The notes under the pieces were generated by a model. That model ran no database searches. It saw only the letters and a program-made list of their open reading frames with translations, and was not told where the DNA came from. Below, piece by piece: positions 11,701 through 23,299 of a stretch of 64,000 nt of DNA. Made by a program: the position numbers and the translations under genes. The stretch lies in assembly GCA_963924555.1 (NCBI GenBank), contig OZ004581.1:3844001-3908000 (forward strand), in the 5' to 3' direction. Source of the stretch: Crambe crambe (taxonomy: Eukaryota > Porifera > Demospongiae > Poecilosclerida > Crambeidae). Each line of letters starts with the position of its first letter. The first letter of the stretch is position 1.

Positions 11701-12814
11701 AACAATGGTACATGAACTTTGGGTGTTAATCTGTGTCAAGTGTTAGGGCAATGTGCCATATTCTTCATGTACAAAGAATATACTGACAATTTAAGCTTGG
11801 TAGTTGTAGCTAATGAATTTGTAAATAAAGGAGATAGGAGATCCCGTGTATGTATTTTTGATGTCAGTAACGCATCTCCTCATGGTACCTAAAAAAGACC
11901 CCCAGAGATTGGCGTCCTTAAGCTTGTGGTGACTACCGCTGCCCTGAACAATGCTATTGTTCCCAATCATTACGTCACATCCAAGATTTCATATCTACAC
12001 TATACAGGGCACTATTCAGGGGTGGCTCTGGCATATTGTTGTCAGGCCAAGGGGTTATTACCAGTTGCTGGACAGGCTATACCCAGTTCCATCATGTGCT
12101 CAATTCCTGATGAGCAATTTGTAGTGATTCAGGAGCTAGTCGACGAGGACCGGCAGTCTTGATGTGGTGTATCACACTGTGCTTGACTGGGAAATCAATG
12201 GAGATCAGCAATGATGAAGACCCATCAGAAATTATGGTGAAGGGTGAGCAAACAAGTTCCAAAAGTTGCTATTGTGTAGTTCCTTGAAGGCTGAAATTTT
12301 CTTGTTGATGTGTCAACTTGGTATGTGAAGGAGGTATCACACTGACTTCCACACCAGTAACAATAAGGAAATGGAGGTTGGTACAGTGATTGTTAATATA
12401 ATGGACTACTAGTTGTAGGCCAGTAGACTTGACCACTTCCTGGAGACGCATAACCTCAAATCGAAGCTGCTCCACTTCTATATTGTGTTTGGCTGTTACA
12501 GTGGGGATGAAGTAACCACTTTCACCACCCTGTCAGCTAGTTCTACCAGTGTCAGCAGCAGAGGCTCAAACTATGGAGAGCGTCAGACATTAGCTAGGAG
12601 AAATTCTCAGAGGAAAGCACCATCAGTGATTCCAGCTCAGTCTCCTAATAACTGCTGCATCTGAGAAAGCAATTATGTTGGCTTGCAGTCCCCTATATAG
12701 CTCTTCGGTAGTGCCCTGTAGTGTAGATATGAAATCTTGGATGTGAGGTAATGATCAGTGATAGTAGCATTATTCAGGACACAGTAGTCATGTGGAGAGG
12801 TTATTACCAGTTGC

Positions 12815-13145
12815 TGAAAACTATTAGCTCACATTGCAAAATTTGTAAGAGAAATTGATAGCAAGTTTTGTCGAGATAGGTTCCTCCTAGTGTAGGTTTA
12901 TGCTCTGTGGATTTTTGGCTGGTTTTAGTGATGTATTAGCAGGATACAAAACCTATATAATACCATACTCTATCCAAAAAATTTCCATCTGAGAGTTAGC
13001 TCATTCACTTCACTTCCTCACTGAATTACTTGAACATTTTGCATTATTCCCTAACTACAGTAGCCATACTCCATCAGGAAGTCCCTGATCATGACCTAGT
13101 CTAATGAGATTGTATCCCAAACTTAGTTATGTTTAGAATAGAAAA
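12815..13145. repeat. Duplicated segment, pair with 15235-15597
   Basis: A stretch of about 330 bp (starts GCTGAAAACTATTAGCTCAC, ends near TTATGTTTAGAATAGAAAA) matches 15235-15597 with small indels. It lies just upstream of LRR exon 2; the second copy lies between LRR exons 2 and 3. No coding content seen. Confidence 0.7.
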
Positions 13146-13231
13146 TACTGTTGTAACTATTTTGTATATCATAAGACTTTAAGTGCTGCATGCACAGAGC
13201 TAGTGAATCATTCAATAATATCCTTTCACAG

Positions 13232-13315
13232 CCTTAGAGGGAACAAGATTGGAGATGGAGGAGTTAAGGCTCTATCTGAAGTCTTGGAGAGCATGAAACA
13301 ACTTAAACACTTAAT
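13232..13315 (+). CDS. LRR exon 2 of gene A
   Basis: 84 nt, phase 2 at both ends, acceptor cctttcacag, donor gtgagt. Codes LRGNKIGDGGVKALSEVLES..., one RI-type LRR. Its closest relative is LRR exon 7 (21321-21404), and the flanking intron sequence matches too, so the pair arose by segmental duplication. Confidence 0.88.
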
Positions 13316-13453
13316 GTGAGTTGCAATGATATATTCTTACAAGCCACACCCACTAGTATATATATATAGTACATTTATCCCATAGACAAGCCATTGAATA
13401 AATCCCATATTCAATGATTTCATGGAATACTGAGCACTCTATAAACTTTATTA

Positions 13454-13725
13454 GGCCACTATTAATAGAATCCTAGTTTCCTGTCCAAGAAGGCATCCAC
13501 AAGTGCTACAGGCGGGAGGTTATTAATTATTGCTTTGTTGTTTGTCTCAAAGGTCCTGTCTTGATCATTCACCATGGGCTTTCTCAAAAGAGCTGTATGA
13601 TGTCCAAACTGCTGCACTCTACTGCACTCATGAGCAGTATTTAGCAGTAATAATATTTTTTGATGTGGTGACATTTTCAATATGCGGGCGGTGGACAGGA
13701 AACAATCATTCCATTAATAGTGGCC
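13454..13725. mobile_element. 272-bp MITE with TTA target duplication
   Basis: Inverted ends GGCCACTATTAATAG... and ...CTATTAATAGTGGCC-like (about 36 bp with small differences, 13454-13489 and 13690-13725), flanked by TTA on each side. The paralogous intron segment at 21531-21556 reads straight through (…CTTTTATTATTAACTTC…) without the element, giving an empty site. It is nested in a larger palindromic repeat. Confidence 0.85.
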
Positions 13726-13739
13726 TTATTAACTTCTAC

Positions 13740-13990
13740 CAAAGACTCTATGAACATCTACAATGTATTGTTGTCAGCTGTGAGCGAATAAATCACTTAT
13801 TACAAGCCACAAGTTAGTGTGAGATATGGCAATTAATTTCATAAGCCGAAGGCAAGTGACATATCTCACAGCTGACAAGTGTAATAAGTGATTTATTCGC
13901 TCATGCACAGCTGACAACAATACAATAATATAGAAATTCATAGAGTCTTCTGCAGAAGTTAACAACAATATTTATAGAGTGCCATGAAAT
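13740..13990. repeat. Palindromic repeat (copy also at 21555-21760)
   Basis: AGCGAATAAATCACTTATTA and its complement flank a short core containing CATAAGCCGAAGGC. Further out, CTCTATGAACATCTACA on the left and its partial complement on the right extend the pairing. The copy in the 21.6-kb segment is very similar; a further core-only copy is near 15600-15680. Confidence 0.7.
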
Positions 13991-14069
13991 ATAACTGTTG
14001 AGTGTGTCTATGGGACAAATTTACTAGTGGGTGTGGCTTATCAGAACAATAAGTATATATTATACACAT

Positions 14070-14650
14070 ACTAGGTACATTAGGAAAGTTGTTGAATAGC
14101 TTGAAACAACAATTTGGAAAGTTTCAAACTCGTGCATGCTTCCATTGCACGATTGTTTTGCATTGCCCTAATGTACTAAATTGCAAGCTTTTCTCTTGCT
14201 CTTCAATTAGTGTTCTTTTACAGTTATAGTGTGTACTCTGATGACTCTACATCCGTAATCATCTCTGGCTATGTTTCTTGTGCAGTGGCTCCTTTATAGA
14301 GCTATGAAAAATATTACAAATGGTTTAACTTTTGAAGTCTTGCATGTGTCGATTGATTTTCAAGGTCTTGTAGGTCAAGCTAGTGCTCGCTATACTTGAA
14401 GCACAGGATGAAAGTGTTTCTTCTTCTGTTGAGCAGCCATCATGGCTAAGATTGGGATCTTTCCGAAAGCAAGTAAGTAAGACTGTGAAGAATGGGACTC
14501 AATATGAAGAACAGAAGACGAAGCACTATCATTTTACAGTGACTTCTAATATCGCTGTTTTCATCTGCTCGTTCATCATCATCAAACAACATATTTGAGA
14601 AATGGTTCATTAAAAGCTATAATTTTTATGCCAATCTACTCAATCTTTAA
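14070..14650. repeat. Segment duplicated at 21840-22350
   Basis: A long intronic match (for example GGAAAGTTGTTGAATAGCTT and AATCATCTCTGGCTATGTTT) with 21840-22350. Part of the large tandem duplication of the LRR block. The stretch 14650-15230 has no recognised gene or repeat beyond AT-rich intron sequence. Confidence 0.7.
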
Positions 14651-15234
14651 CATGACATGTTCAATAACGGCGCATCACTTCCAACCTAGCTTACAGTGCA
14701 GTGGTAAAGGGTCACTTATGCAGTGCACATTAAACAGGCCCCACCCCTTGATTCTGAGCAAATATATAGTGGTCTTGGTTATTAAGCTCCATCAAATCAA
14801 GCTATTTATTGTCACTTAGTTCATAATTATTTATAAGCTAGAAAGCCTACCTTAGTTCTGGTGATTTTCCAACTCTTTCTTCCATGCACAACGCTTTCGT
14901 GGCTGACAAACTTTTATTTAAGGATCATAGTTGTGAGTTATAAGCTTACAGAAAAAAAATTTTTTTGTTAATTATGACTCATTAAAATTACTCCTATACA
15001 TTTAGCTACGTCATACCAAATTTAATAGTAGCAAACAAAGACAAATTTTAAGCTAGCACAATGGATGGATAACCATGGCTCCATTTCTATCATTTATTCA
15101 GATGTATGAAATGACTTCAAGAGTCTGCTACAATAGGATCATTTCAGTGAAGTCAACTTCAGTACTGCATTTTGTTATCGTCACAGCCTCTGCCATTTCA
15201 ATGTAGTTCTACTTGTCTGAAACAGAAAATCTGG

Positions 15235-16000
15235 CTGAAAACTATTAGCTCACATTGCAACACAGATATTGGTAGCAAGTTTGTCGAGATAGGTTCCATC
15301 CTAGTCTAGGTTTACATCCTCTTGCTCTGCATTTGTTAGAGCTGATCCGTGTTGCTTGGCTGGTTTTAATGATGTATTACCAGGATACAAAACCTGGGAT
15401 ATCCCTATATAATACCATACTCTATTATACATATATCAAAACAATTTCAATAGTCATCATCTGAGAGTCAGCTCATTCACTTTGCTCCCTCACTGAATTA
15501 ACGTAACATTTTGCATTATTCCCAGTCATACTCCGTCTGATCTTGACCTGGTCAAACGAGATTGTATCCCAAGCTTAGTTATGTTTAGAATAGAAAAGCC
15601 ATAAGTCAGTATGAGATATGGCAATAAATTTCATAAGCCGAAGGCGAGTGACTTATCTCACAGCTGACAACTGTAATAAGTTCCATATTTCAATGGTTTA
15701 ACTTTTGAAGTCTTGCATGTGTCAATTGATTTTCAAGGTCTTGTAGGTCAAGCTAGTGCTCGCTATACTTGAAGCACAGCATGAAAGAGTTTCTTCTTCT
15801 GTTGAGCAGCCATCATGGTTATGATCGGGATTTTTCCGAAAGCAAGAAAGTAAGACTGTGAAGAATGGGACTCAAATATGAAGAACAGAAGATGAAGCAC
15901 TATCATTTTACAGTGACTTCTAAAATAGCTATTTTCATCTGGTTGCTCATCATCATCAAACGACATATTTCAGAAATGGTTCATAAAAAAGCTTTAGATC
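15235..16000. repeat. Repeat cluster (copies of 12815-13145, 14340-14620)
   Basis: 15235-15597 repeats 12815-13145. 15600-15680 repeats the core of the 13740 palindrome. 15690-15990 repeats 14320-14620 (GCTAGTGCTCGCTATACTTG). No coding sequence; the frames here arise from the repeat. Confidence 0.65.
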
Positions 16001-16132
16001 CCATTGTTATGTGGTTGCTATGTCGATTAAATCAGCAAGTGTGTGTAGGAGTGCACTAATTCTGTAGGAGTGCACTAATTTTTTTTGCATCCCCAGGCTA
16101 TGATTGTTTATGCTGAATGCTGTAAGACAGCT

Positions 16133-16275
16133 TGAAGTTCTGCCTTTTATGCTGGCTGAAAAGCTTGTTGGGTTTGAATATCACGTGCAACGTGGTCAAT
16201 GAATAAATTAAATCCCACGTTTCAAACCCAACAAGCTTTTCTGAGAATAGCTAGTATAAAAGACAGAACATTCTA
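16133..16275. repeat. Hairpin repeat
   Basis: AAAAGCTTGTTGGGTTTGAA on the left pairs with TTTCAAACCCAACAAGCTTT on the right, and the outer parts (TTCTGCCTTTTATGCT / AGTATAAAAGACAGAA) pair imperfectly. A small palindromic element in an intron. Confidence 0.7.
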
Positions 16276-16544
16276 GCTAAACCTGGTGTTTTGCACGCCG
16301 CCTTTTTGATCTTCGGACTGGGCGGACACAAAATACTTATATCCTTCATGTTCGGGAGTATCCGGATTTATAGATAGCTATAACAGGAGCATTATATCAG
16401 CAGGTAAGTGGACTATTCTTTTCTCCATTTCACAACTCAAGAAAGAAGTGGAGACACAGCAATGAAGTAGCTAATAGCAAACCAAACAATACTGATGTTT
16501 GTAACTATGGACTACAGTAGCTATGCACATGCGCAACTGGATCT

Positions 16545-16655
16545 AATATAGATAAAGCATGCACACTCGGTTTCTGGTTGATTTAGTGCACCATCCCTCG
16601 GGCTACAGAGTGCACTAAATCAACCAGAAACCTTGTGCACATGCTTTATCTATTA
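16545..16655. repeat. Hairpin repeat
   Basis: GGTTTCTGGTTGATTTAGTG pairs with its complement at 16608-16632, and the outer TAGATAAAGCATG pairs with CATGCTTTATCTA. Loop is about 20 bp. Short palindromic element. Confidence 0.75.
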
Positions 16656-16722
16656 CATAATTCATTCAGAAATGACTCCACTACAATTTTTTACCTTTAA
16701 CTCAACACAGCACATCACTTCG

Positions 16723-16902
16723 CCATGGGTGTATCCACAGAATTTGAGTGGTCCAGTGTGCTTGTGTGTGGAAATTTTTGGATGGCCATGCCCACATGCT
16801 AGTTTGAATTTTGCAAAAATTGGTGTATGATGTTTCATAGGTGGGATAATATAAAAGTATTCTGGTGAAAACCGGACCAACCGCAGTGGTGGATACACCC
16901 CT
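16723..16902. mobile_element. Small TIR element (GGGTGTATCCAC ends)
   Basis: About 180 bp with inverted ends GGGTGTATCCAC and GTGGATACACCC. The same element is at about 22410-22590 in the paralogous segment, so it was present before the tandem duplication. Minus-strand frames conserved in both copies show no known protein motif and look like passive repeat sequence. Confidence 0.65.
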
Positions 16903-17527
16903 GACTTCCAACCTAGCTTTTGACCTGCAGTGCAGTGCAGTGTGCAGTTGGTGGGTAAAGGGTCACTTATGCAGTGAGGCCCCACCCCTTGATTCTGAGC
17001 AAATAGTGATCTTGGTTATTAAGCTCCATCAAATCAAGCAATTTACTGTCACCAACGGTTCTCTATCTTGTAGTTAGCTGTGTTAGTTCATAATTATTTC
17101 AAGCATAATTATAAGCTACCATAGTTCTGGTAATTTTCCAACTCTCTGCTCCATGCACAAAGCTTTCATGGCTGACTAACTAGCTTCAGTGCCTTTCTAC
17201 TTTAGTCTAAGCTCTTAAAACTGTCAAAATTTTGTTTAATGATCATAGTTGTGATTTATAAGCTTACAGAAAAAAAATTTTGTGACTCATTAAAATCTTA
17301 TAGCTACATCATACCAAATAGTAAGCAAACAAAGACAAATTGCAGCTAACAAAATGGATGGAGAATTTCATCCACGGCTCCATTTCTATCATTTATTCAA
17401 GTGTATGAAATGATTTGAAGAGTCTGCTACAATTGGATCATTTCAGTACAGAGTTAGTTGTATTGGGAGGGCATGTCTCCAACAGTTGTAGATTCAAGAA
17501 TTAAATTTATGTACTCTTCTTTCACAG

Positions 17528-17611
17528 CCTTGCAATGAATGAGTTTGGAGTTGATGGGATTAAGGATCTATCTGGAGCCTTGAAGAATATGAGCCAACTT
17601 CAGGAATTACA
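17528..17611 (+). CDS. LRR exon 3 of gene A
   Basis: 84 nt, phase 2/2, acceptor tctttcacag, donor gtgagt. Codes LAMNEFGVDGIKDLSGALKN... Nearly the same as LRR exon 8 (27814-27897) together with its introns. Confidence 0.88.
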
Positions 17612-17730
17612 GTGAGTTGCTACGTACATATACTACAGATTTAAGAATCTTTATTCCCAGGCTACTCTATAGAGAGGCCTATCACCATTCATTTATGACC
17701 ACTGCTTTCAGCGTGCTGCCACCCTCACTC

Positions 17731-18184
17731 CAGTGGTGTAACTAGGCTTGATTGAGAGGGGTTCACAAAGGGTTCAAAAAATTAATATGCAGAAAATTTT
17801 TTGCCTGGCCATGCCCACTTTTGACTTACCACCCCTTTTGGAGAACTGCACCTACTTGATAAAATTATTCCTTTCCTCAATGATTCGGCATGGGTTCATT
17901 GCTATGAATCTGGACATTGTAATGTGTGTGAATGAGAGCCAAACCACTCATTCTCTCCTGTCCCATAGTGGATCAAAGGTAGCACCTCTTTATAGCTTGC
18001 TAATTGGAATTAAGCCCTAGCCCTAGCCCTAGGGCTAGGGCTAATTCCAATTGGTTGTATACCACTCTGGTATACAACCAAAATACTCTACTGTACCTAT
18101 AACCACCAGGTTGGGCTATGGCCATACTTGGTAGGTGAAGGGGGGTTCACATGCAACCTGTGAACAATAGTAGTTACACCCCTG
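17731..18184. mobile_element. 454-bp TIR element with empty site in the paralogue
   Basis: Ends CAGTGGTGTAACTA and TAGTTACACCCCTG (13 of 14 bases pair), flanked by CACTC at 17726-17730 and 18185-18189. The paralogous intron near 28228-28246 reads CACCCTCACTCAGCTATAAT with one CACTC and no insert. Inside are two short palindromes: three CCCTAG units meeting their complement (17998-18042) and a GGTTGTATACCA hairpin (18049-18081). Confidence 0.85.
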
Positions 18185-18307
18185 CACTCAGCTATAATCT
18201 GATCAGTGAAACAATCTGCTACAAAATAAAGGAGCAATCCTTTATTGAGAGATTATATTTTAGGTGTCTTAACATTATATTCACTTACTCTTAATCATCA
18301 TTAACAG

Positions 18308-18494
18308 CTTACAACAGAATGACTTTAGTTGGGAGGAAGCAGACTTACTCCAACCCATCCAGTGGCTTGATGTAGGGAAGGACATTGATCCCTTGAAATT
18401 GAAATCTAGACAGAGCCTAGCTATAGCTAATAACCTGAACCTGTGTTGGCAGTCCCAGAATTTGTGCTTTAGTCAATTCTTTATAGCAAGCTAA
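18308..18494 (+). CDS. Candidate alternative last LRR exon of gene A
   Basis: Acceptor cattaacag, then an open phase-2 frame starting LQQNDFSWEEADLL, which aligns with LRR exon 10 (LHGNGFSREEANEI). Unlike the other LRR exons no donor occurs at 84 nt; the frame runs for 61 codons to TAA at 18492. It could be a C-terminal exon giving a receptor without the membrane tail, or a decayed LRR exon that is skipped. The part after 18345 also occurs at 27012-27110 without its LRR start. Confidence 0.5.
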
Positions 18495-19133
18495 AAGCCT
18501 ACATAACAAACTCAAAGCAGCATGTTCATTGTTGTAGACTTGAGAATTGTAGGGCGTGGCAACGGCATTGGGAATTATGGCTCAATAACTTCAGGCCAGC
18601 ATCCTCAGAATTGGCAGTTTATTTGCCATAATTCCCAGCTACTGTGATTTAACTATTACTTAAAGTAGCACTCAGTTTTGAGATCTGGTGGATGCTCCAA
18701 ACCTGTAGAAAGTCTAGTATAATCATATTTTGGGGGGCTGCATTATTTCTGACATTTTATGCCATGCTGTTGCTATATTGTGTACTGGCACTGGTGCTGT
18801 AGCCACAACATATAATGTATCCAGACTAGCTGCATGTTGTGGCAATTTTACTGCATTTTATTGTTGGGAATTTTATCTGGCAGGGGATTTATAGGTAGTG
18901 TAAAAAATTAAGTAGATAAGACACAAAAAATTATAGACAAAACTCAAGATCTATGCACAAAAAACTGGCACACAACTGAAAAAAATCAGCATCATAATTA
19001 TAGTTGTGTGTGCACATGAATAATCAACACTCTACATCTTGTGACTTCCAACCTCTTAAGACTTAGTCTCTGGCATGAGCTGTGCATGGTTGTTCAAGAA
19101 TTTTTATTTATATACTCTCAACATCTTTCACAG

Positions 19134-19217
19134 CCTTGGAAGTAACAAGATTGGAGTTGAAGGAATTAGATCTCTATTTGGAGCCTTAGAGAGTATGACC
19201 AGTCTTCAGTTTTTAGG
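19134..19217 (+). CDS. LRR exon 5 of gene A
   Basis: 84 nt, phase 2/2, acceptor tctttcacag, donor gtgagt. Codes LGSNKIGVEGIRSLFGALES... Closest to LRR exon 9 (27966-28049). Confidence 0.88.
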
Positions 19218-19512
19218 GTGAGTTGCTATGTACATAAGTGGGAGGGATGGGGGGAGGGAGAGATGAAACAAAATAGGATGTGGTCCCTCTTAGCTAGTTT
19301 GAAGACATGATCATGGGGGTGTTGTCTGAAAACTAAAATTAGGTTACAGTCCACATCAGGCTACTTTATAGAGAGTTTATAGTATTTCCAAATTGCCACT
19401 GTGTGGATCCCCCTCCTGCACCCTCCCCCTTGCCATGGCCTTTTGCCATGCAGTATGTACAACGCATGTAACTATTTACTTTATGAGAATTACTCTCCAT
19501 TTCTCCTCACAG

Positions 19513-19599
19513 GCTTGAATACAATGAGATTGGACCTAAAGGATTTGAGACTGTCTTTGAAAAAACCTCGGGGAAGGTGCCCAAACTTAAAAGATTATA
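19513..19599 (+). CDS. LRR exon 6 of gene A
   Basis: 87 nt, one codon longer than the others, phase 2/2, acceptor tcctcacag, donor gtaagt. Codes LEYNEIGPKGFETVFEKTS... The consensus is weaker in the second half. No counterpart in the downstream duplicate block was found. Confidence 0.8.
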
Positions 19600-19919
19600 G
19601 TAAGTTGGTATTCACATAGAATTGAAGAAAGGTGCAACAAACTTAATGGTGCACCATTTCAAGACAAGAGACTATACTATTATCATAATACCAACACATC
19701 AAGGTCTACCATTTGAAAAAAAAAATTATACATCAAGTGGGAAAAAAGTAAAAATAAAACAACAACAATAAAATGACGTAATAATGAAGTTCCACTGCTT
19801 CCCAGAACAAGCTATGGGTCTTATTCTTACAGCTGTACTCTGCTATGGCTACTTACCTTTATCTTCAATGCAGAGTCCTGTGGAAAATCACTAAATACTA
19901 AGGTAGTGTTTCGAGCTTT

Positions 19920-20098
19920 GTAAAACTTCTCTAGATACTAGCTTAAAATTCTTTTTACAGCCGACGTTTCGGCCTGGTGCTCAGGCCTTCCTCAGAGGAT
20001 ACAATCACAACACTGAAAAAACACGCGTGGTGAGGTGACTTATAAAGGCTTAGTCAGATGACGTGATGTGTGACAGCTAGTATCTAGAGAAGTTTTAC
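19920..20098. mobile_element. 179-bp MITE with perfect 24-bp inverted ends
   Basis: Positions 19920-19943 and 20075-20098 are exact complements (GTAAAACTTCTCTAGATACT...). Inside lies CCGACGTTTCGGCCTGGTGC followed by CAGGCCTTCCTCAG, itself a partial palindrome. No ORF. The following intron to 21320 holds a diverged repeat shared, inverted, with 32990-33290 (CTTCCCTAGGCTT; GGAAACCCCACC) and otherwise nothing I can name. Confidence 0.75.
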
Positions 20099-21320
20099 AT
20101 AGCATATGCAGTAGCTTTCAAGCTTATACACAACTAAGGTAGCACAAATAAACTATATACCTTTGTTGTTCTTCCCTAGGCTTAGTCTACGCTTCATGGC
20201 ATGAACGAGCTTCTCTATGACTATAAAAGGAAACCCCACCCCTTGTGCATCTAAAACATTATCTTTATTTGATATGCAGTTGGCCCTTGGAAAAAAAAAA
20301 AAAGAACAAGAAGTTAGGATTTGGACTAAGATGTTTTTAAAAGTGGTTCTAGTAAGCTCTACAGGTTGTATAAGGGAAGGATAAAGCGATTTCTTTTGGG
20401 GGGGACTGTAATAATTATGACTAGCCTCCACCCACAGAAAATATGTGTTTTGCTTTTGAAATTGCATGTGGTTTCTTCTAGCTAAGCCTATGCTGTGCTC
20501 TTCTTCCTTCAGTGAGGCTTTTCCTATGCAGTTATCCTTGCTATCTAGGCTTGCTACAGCCATGCATTCTCTGCTGGCCTAGGCTTACTGCAGTCTCCAG
20601 CCCCTTGCTTGCTTCTATCTTCGCCAGCCTGGCTAGGCTCAGTAGCTATTGACCTTTGAACCGTATTTCCCTTCTTTCTTTTTTTTTCTTTCTCACTTCA
20701 CCTCTTCATAACGTTGGACACTTAAAGCGTCAAGATTCATTGTTGAGTCAAGTCCATAGCTGGAAACTCGAGTGTTTGGGCGTATCGAGCTGCTCTGCGG
20801 CTCAATCCGCCCTTCCTTCATTGCTTTGAATTTGCATGTTGCCACGAGTGACATGCATGCGCGTTACCAATTGACCTTTCAACCGTGACGGATGTATGTA
20901 CAAGCATATTAATATATAGATAATAGTAGATTCATGTGTGTAGCTACAGTTCTGTTCAGTTAGCCCAAGCACACTAATAGTTATTCTACTTTATATGGTA
21001 TAGTGTCAAATGGAGTGCTTATTATATTGGAGTTCACAGGGCCTGGAGTGACAATCCACCTAAAATATGATTAAAATTTATGACACTATAATATTATTTC
21101 ATCATCTTTTAGTGCTTGAATTGATCACTCCTACATTATTTAAGAATTGCACATTTTTTCACAGTCTTCACAAAAATACTTATAATGATTTTCTTTCTTA
21201 TACATATAAAGGTTAGAAGGACAGCCTAGTTACTTAATTTAGAATTAATATTACTACTAACATAGAACTTGTAATTACACCTATGTCTGAAACTCACTCT
21301 CCATCCATGTCCCTTCACAG

Positions 21321-21404
21321 CCTTGATAGTAATGGAATTGGAGATCAAGGAGCTAAGGCTCTATCTGAAGTCTTGAAGAGCATGAAAGAACTTGAAGAGT
21401 TATG
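21321..21404 (+). CDS. LRR exon 7 of gene A
   Basis: 84 nt, phase 2/2, acceptor cccttcacag, donor gtgagt. Codes LDSNGIGDQGAKALSEVLKS... First LRR of the second duplicate block; pairs with LRR exon 2. Confidence 0.88.
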
Positions 21405-21412
21405 GTGAGTTG

Positions 21413-23100
21413 CAATGATATTACAAGCCCACACCCACTACACTCATTAGTTCATTTATCCCATAGACAAGCCATTGAATAAATCCCCATATTCAATGAT
21501 TAATTATTTCATGGAATACTGAGCACTGTATAAACTTTTATTATTAACTTCTACAGAAGACTCTATGAACATCTACAATGTATAGTGAGCGAATAAATCA
21601 CTTACTACAAGCCACGAATCAGCATGAGATATGGCAATAGATTTCATGAGCTGAAGGCGAGTGACTTATCTCACAGCTGACAAGTGTAATAAGTGATTTA
21701 TTCGCTCATTCACAGCTGACAACAATATAATATAGACATTCATAGAGTCTTCTGCAGAAGTTAACGTTTATAGAGTGCTCACTATGCCATGAAATATAAC
21801 TGTTGAGTATGTGTATGGGACAAATTTACTAGTGGGTGTGGCTTATAAGAACAATAATTATAATATACATGCTAGGTACATTAGGAAAGTTGTTGAATAG
21901 CTTGAAACAACAATTTGGAAAGTTTCAAACTCATGCATGCTTCCGTTGCATGCTTCTGTTGCATTGCCCTAGTGTACTGAATTGCAAGCTTTTCTCTTGC
22001 TCTTCAATTAGTGTTCTTTTACAGTTATAGTGTGTACTCTGATGACTCTACATACGTAATCATCTCTGGCTATGTTTCTTGTGCAGTGGCTCCTTTATAC
22101 AAAGGAGCTATGAAAATATTCCAAATGGTTTAACTTTTGAAGTCTTGCATGTGTCAATTGATTTTCAAGGTCTTGTAGGTCAAGCTAGTGCTCGCTATAC
22201 TTGAAGCACAGGATAAAGTAAAACTGTGAAGAATGGGACTCAAATATGAAGAAAAGAAGACAAATCACTATCATTTTACATTGACTTCTAAAATAGCTGT
22301 TTTCATCTGGTCGTTCATCAAACGATTTCAGAAATTGTTCATAAAAAAGCTCTAATTGACTCCACTACAATTTTTTACCTTTAACTCAACACAGCACATC
22401 ACTTCACCAGGGGTGTATCCACAGAATTTGAGTGGTCTGGTGTGCTTGTGCATGGAAATTTTTGGATGGCCATGCCCACATGCTAGTGTAAATTTTGCAA
22501 AAATTGGTGTGTGGTGTTTCATAGGTGGGATAATATAAAAGTAATCCGGTGAAAACTGCACCAACCGGAGTGGTGGATACACCTCTAACTTCAGCCTAGC
22601 TTTCGACCTACAGTGCAGTGCAGTGTGCTTGGTGGGTAAAGGGTCACTTATGCAGTGAGGCCCCACCCCTTGATTCTGAACAAATAGTGATCTTGGTTAT
22701 TAAGCTCCGTCACCAATTGTTCTCTATCTTGTAGTTAGTTATGTTAGTTCATAATTATTTCAAGCATAATTATAAGCTACCATTCCAATTCTCTGCTCCG
22801 TGCACAAAGCTTTCATGGCTAAATAACTAGCTTCAATGCCTTTCTACTTTAGTCTAAGCTCTTAAAATTGTCAAAATTTTGTTTAGTGATCATAGTTGTG
22901 ATTTATAAGCTTACAGAAAAAAACTCATTAAAATTACTCCTATAGCTACATCATACCAAATAGTAAGCAAACAAAGACAAATTGCAGCTAACAAAATGGA
23001 TGGAGAATTTCATCCACGGCTCCACTTTTTATTCAAGTGTATGAAATGATTTGAAGAGTCTGCTACAATTGGGTCATTTCAGTACAGACTCTTGGAAGTC
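21413..23100. repeat. Second copy of the duplicated LRR intron block
   Basis: Matches, in order, the material at 13317-14650 and 16660-17450, but lacks the MITE at 13454 and the repeat cluster at 15235-16000. Contains the palindromic repeat (21555-21760) and the small TIR element (22410-22590). No protein-coding sequence beyond LRR exon 7. Confidence 0.8.
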
Positions 23101-23299
23101 ATTTCAGTACTGCGAAACCAGGTCCACCATGACATTTAGCTAGGCCACAGAATAAAAAATTTCGAAATTTTAAAAATGCTATTGTAATAACAATTGTGTG
23201 TTGCTTCTGCCAACTTGACTGTCTTGTTTTTAATGCCAGCTAGAAACATGGACTCCACCATACTTTATCACTACCTGCATCATAAAAAAAAAGGAGCTG

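Larger units (their letters stand above)
8995..12680 (-). pseudogene. Decayed Ty3/gypsy retrotransposon
   Basis: Minus-strand remnants occur in the order expected for a gypsy element. Gag end near 12660-12570 (MQQLLGD, AGITDGAFL) and 12470 (VEQLRFEVMRLQEVV). Aspartic protease near 12350 (GVEVSVIPPS, where VDTGAEVSVIPPS would be normal, so the active-site Asp is gone). Start of reverse transcriptase near 12150-12050 (RRLAPESLQIAHQE, MELGIA). RT core near 10500-10380 (LRMPFLNAA-like and YVYINDLY, in place of YIDD). RNase H near 10130-9960. Integrase near 9600-9000 (CIDLFICWLEAIPMADITEE, HPNPEHLTDTLPMVLLGV). Stops and frameshifts are frequent throughout. A foldback element (11396-11665) and a dispersed repeat (10645-10940) interrupt it. 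LTRs were not identified. Confidence 0.75.

Noticed and set aside
17998-18042. CCCTAG repeats as a telomere-like tract
   Set aside because: Only three units, meeting their own complement, and CCCTAG is not the animal CCCTAA repeat; it is part of the 17731 element.
16662-22666. Minus-strand frames conserved at 16662-16985 and 22352-22666 as a small gene
   Set aside because: They lie in the duplicated block across a small TIR element; conservation is explained by the duplication and there is no known motif.
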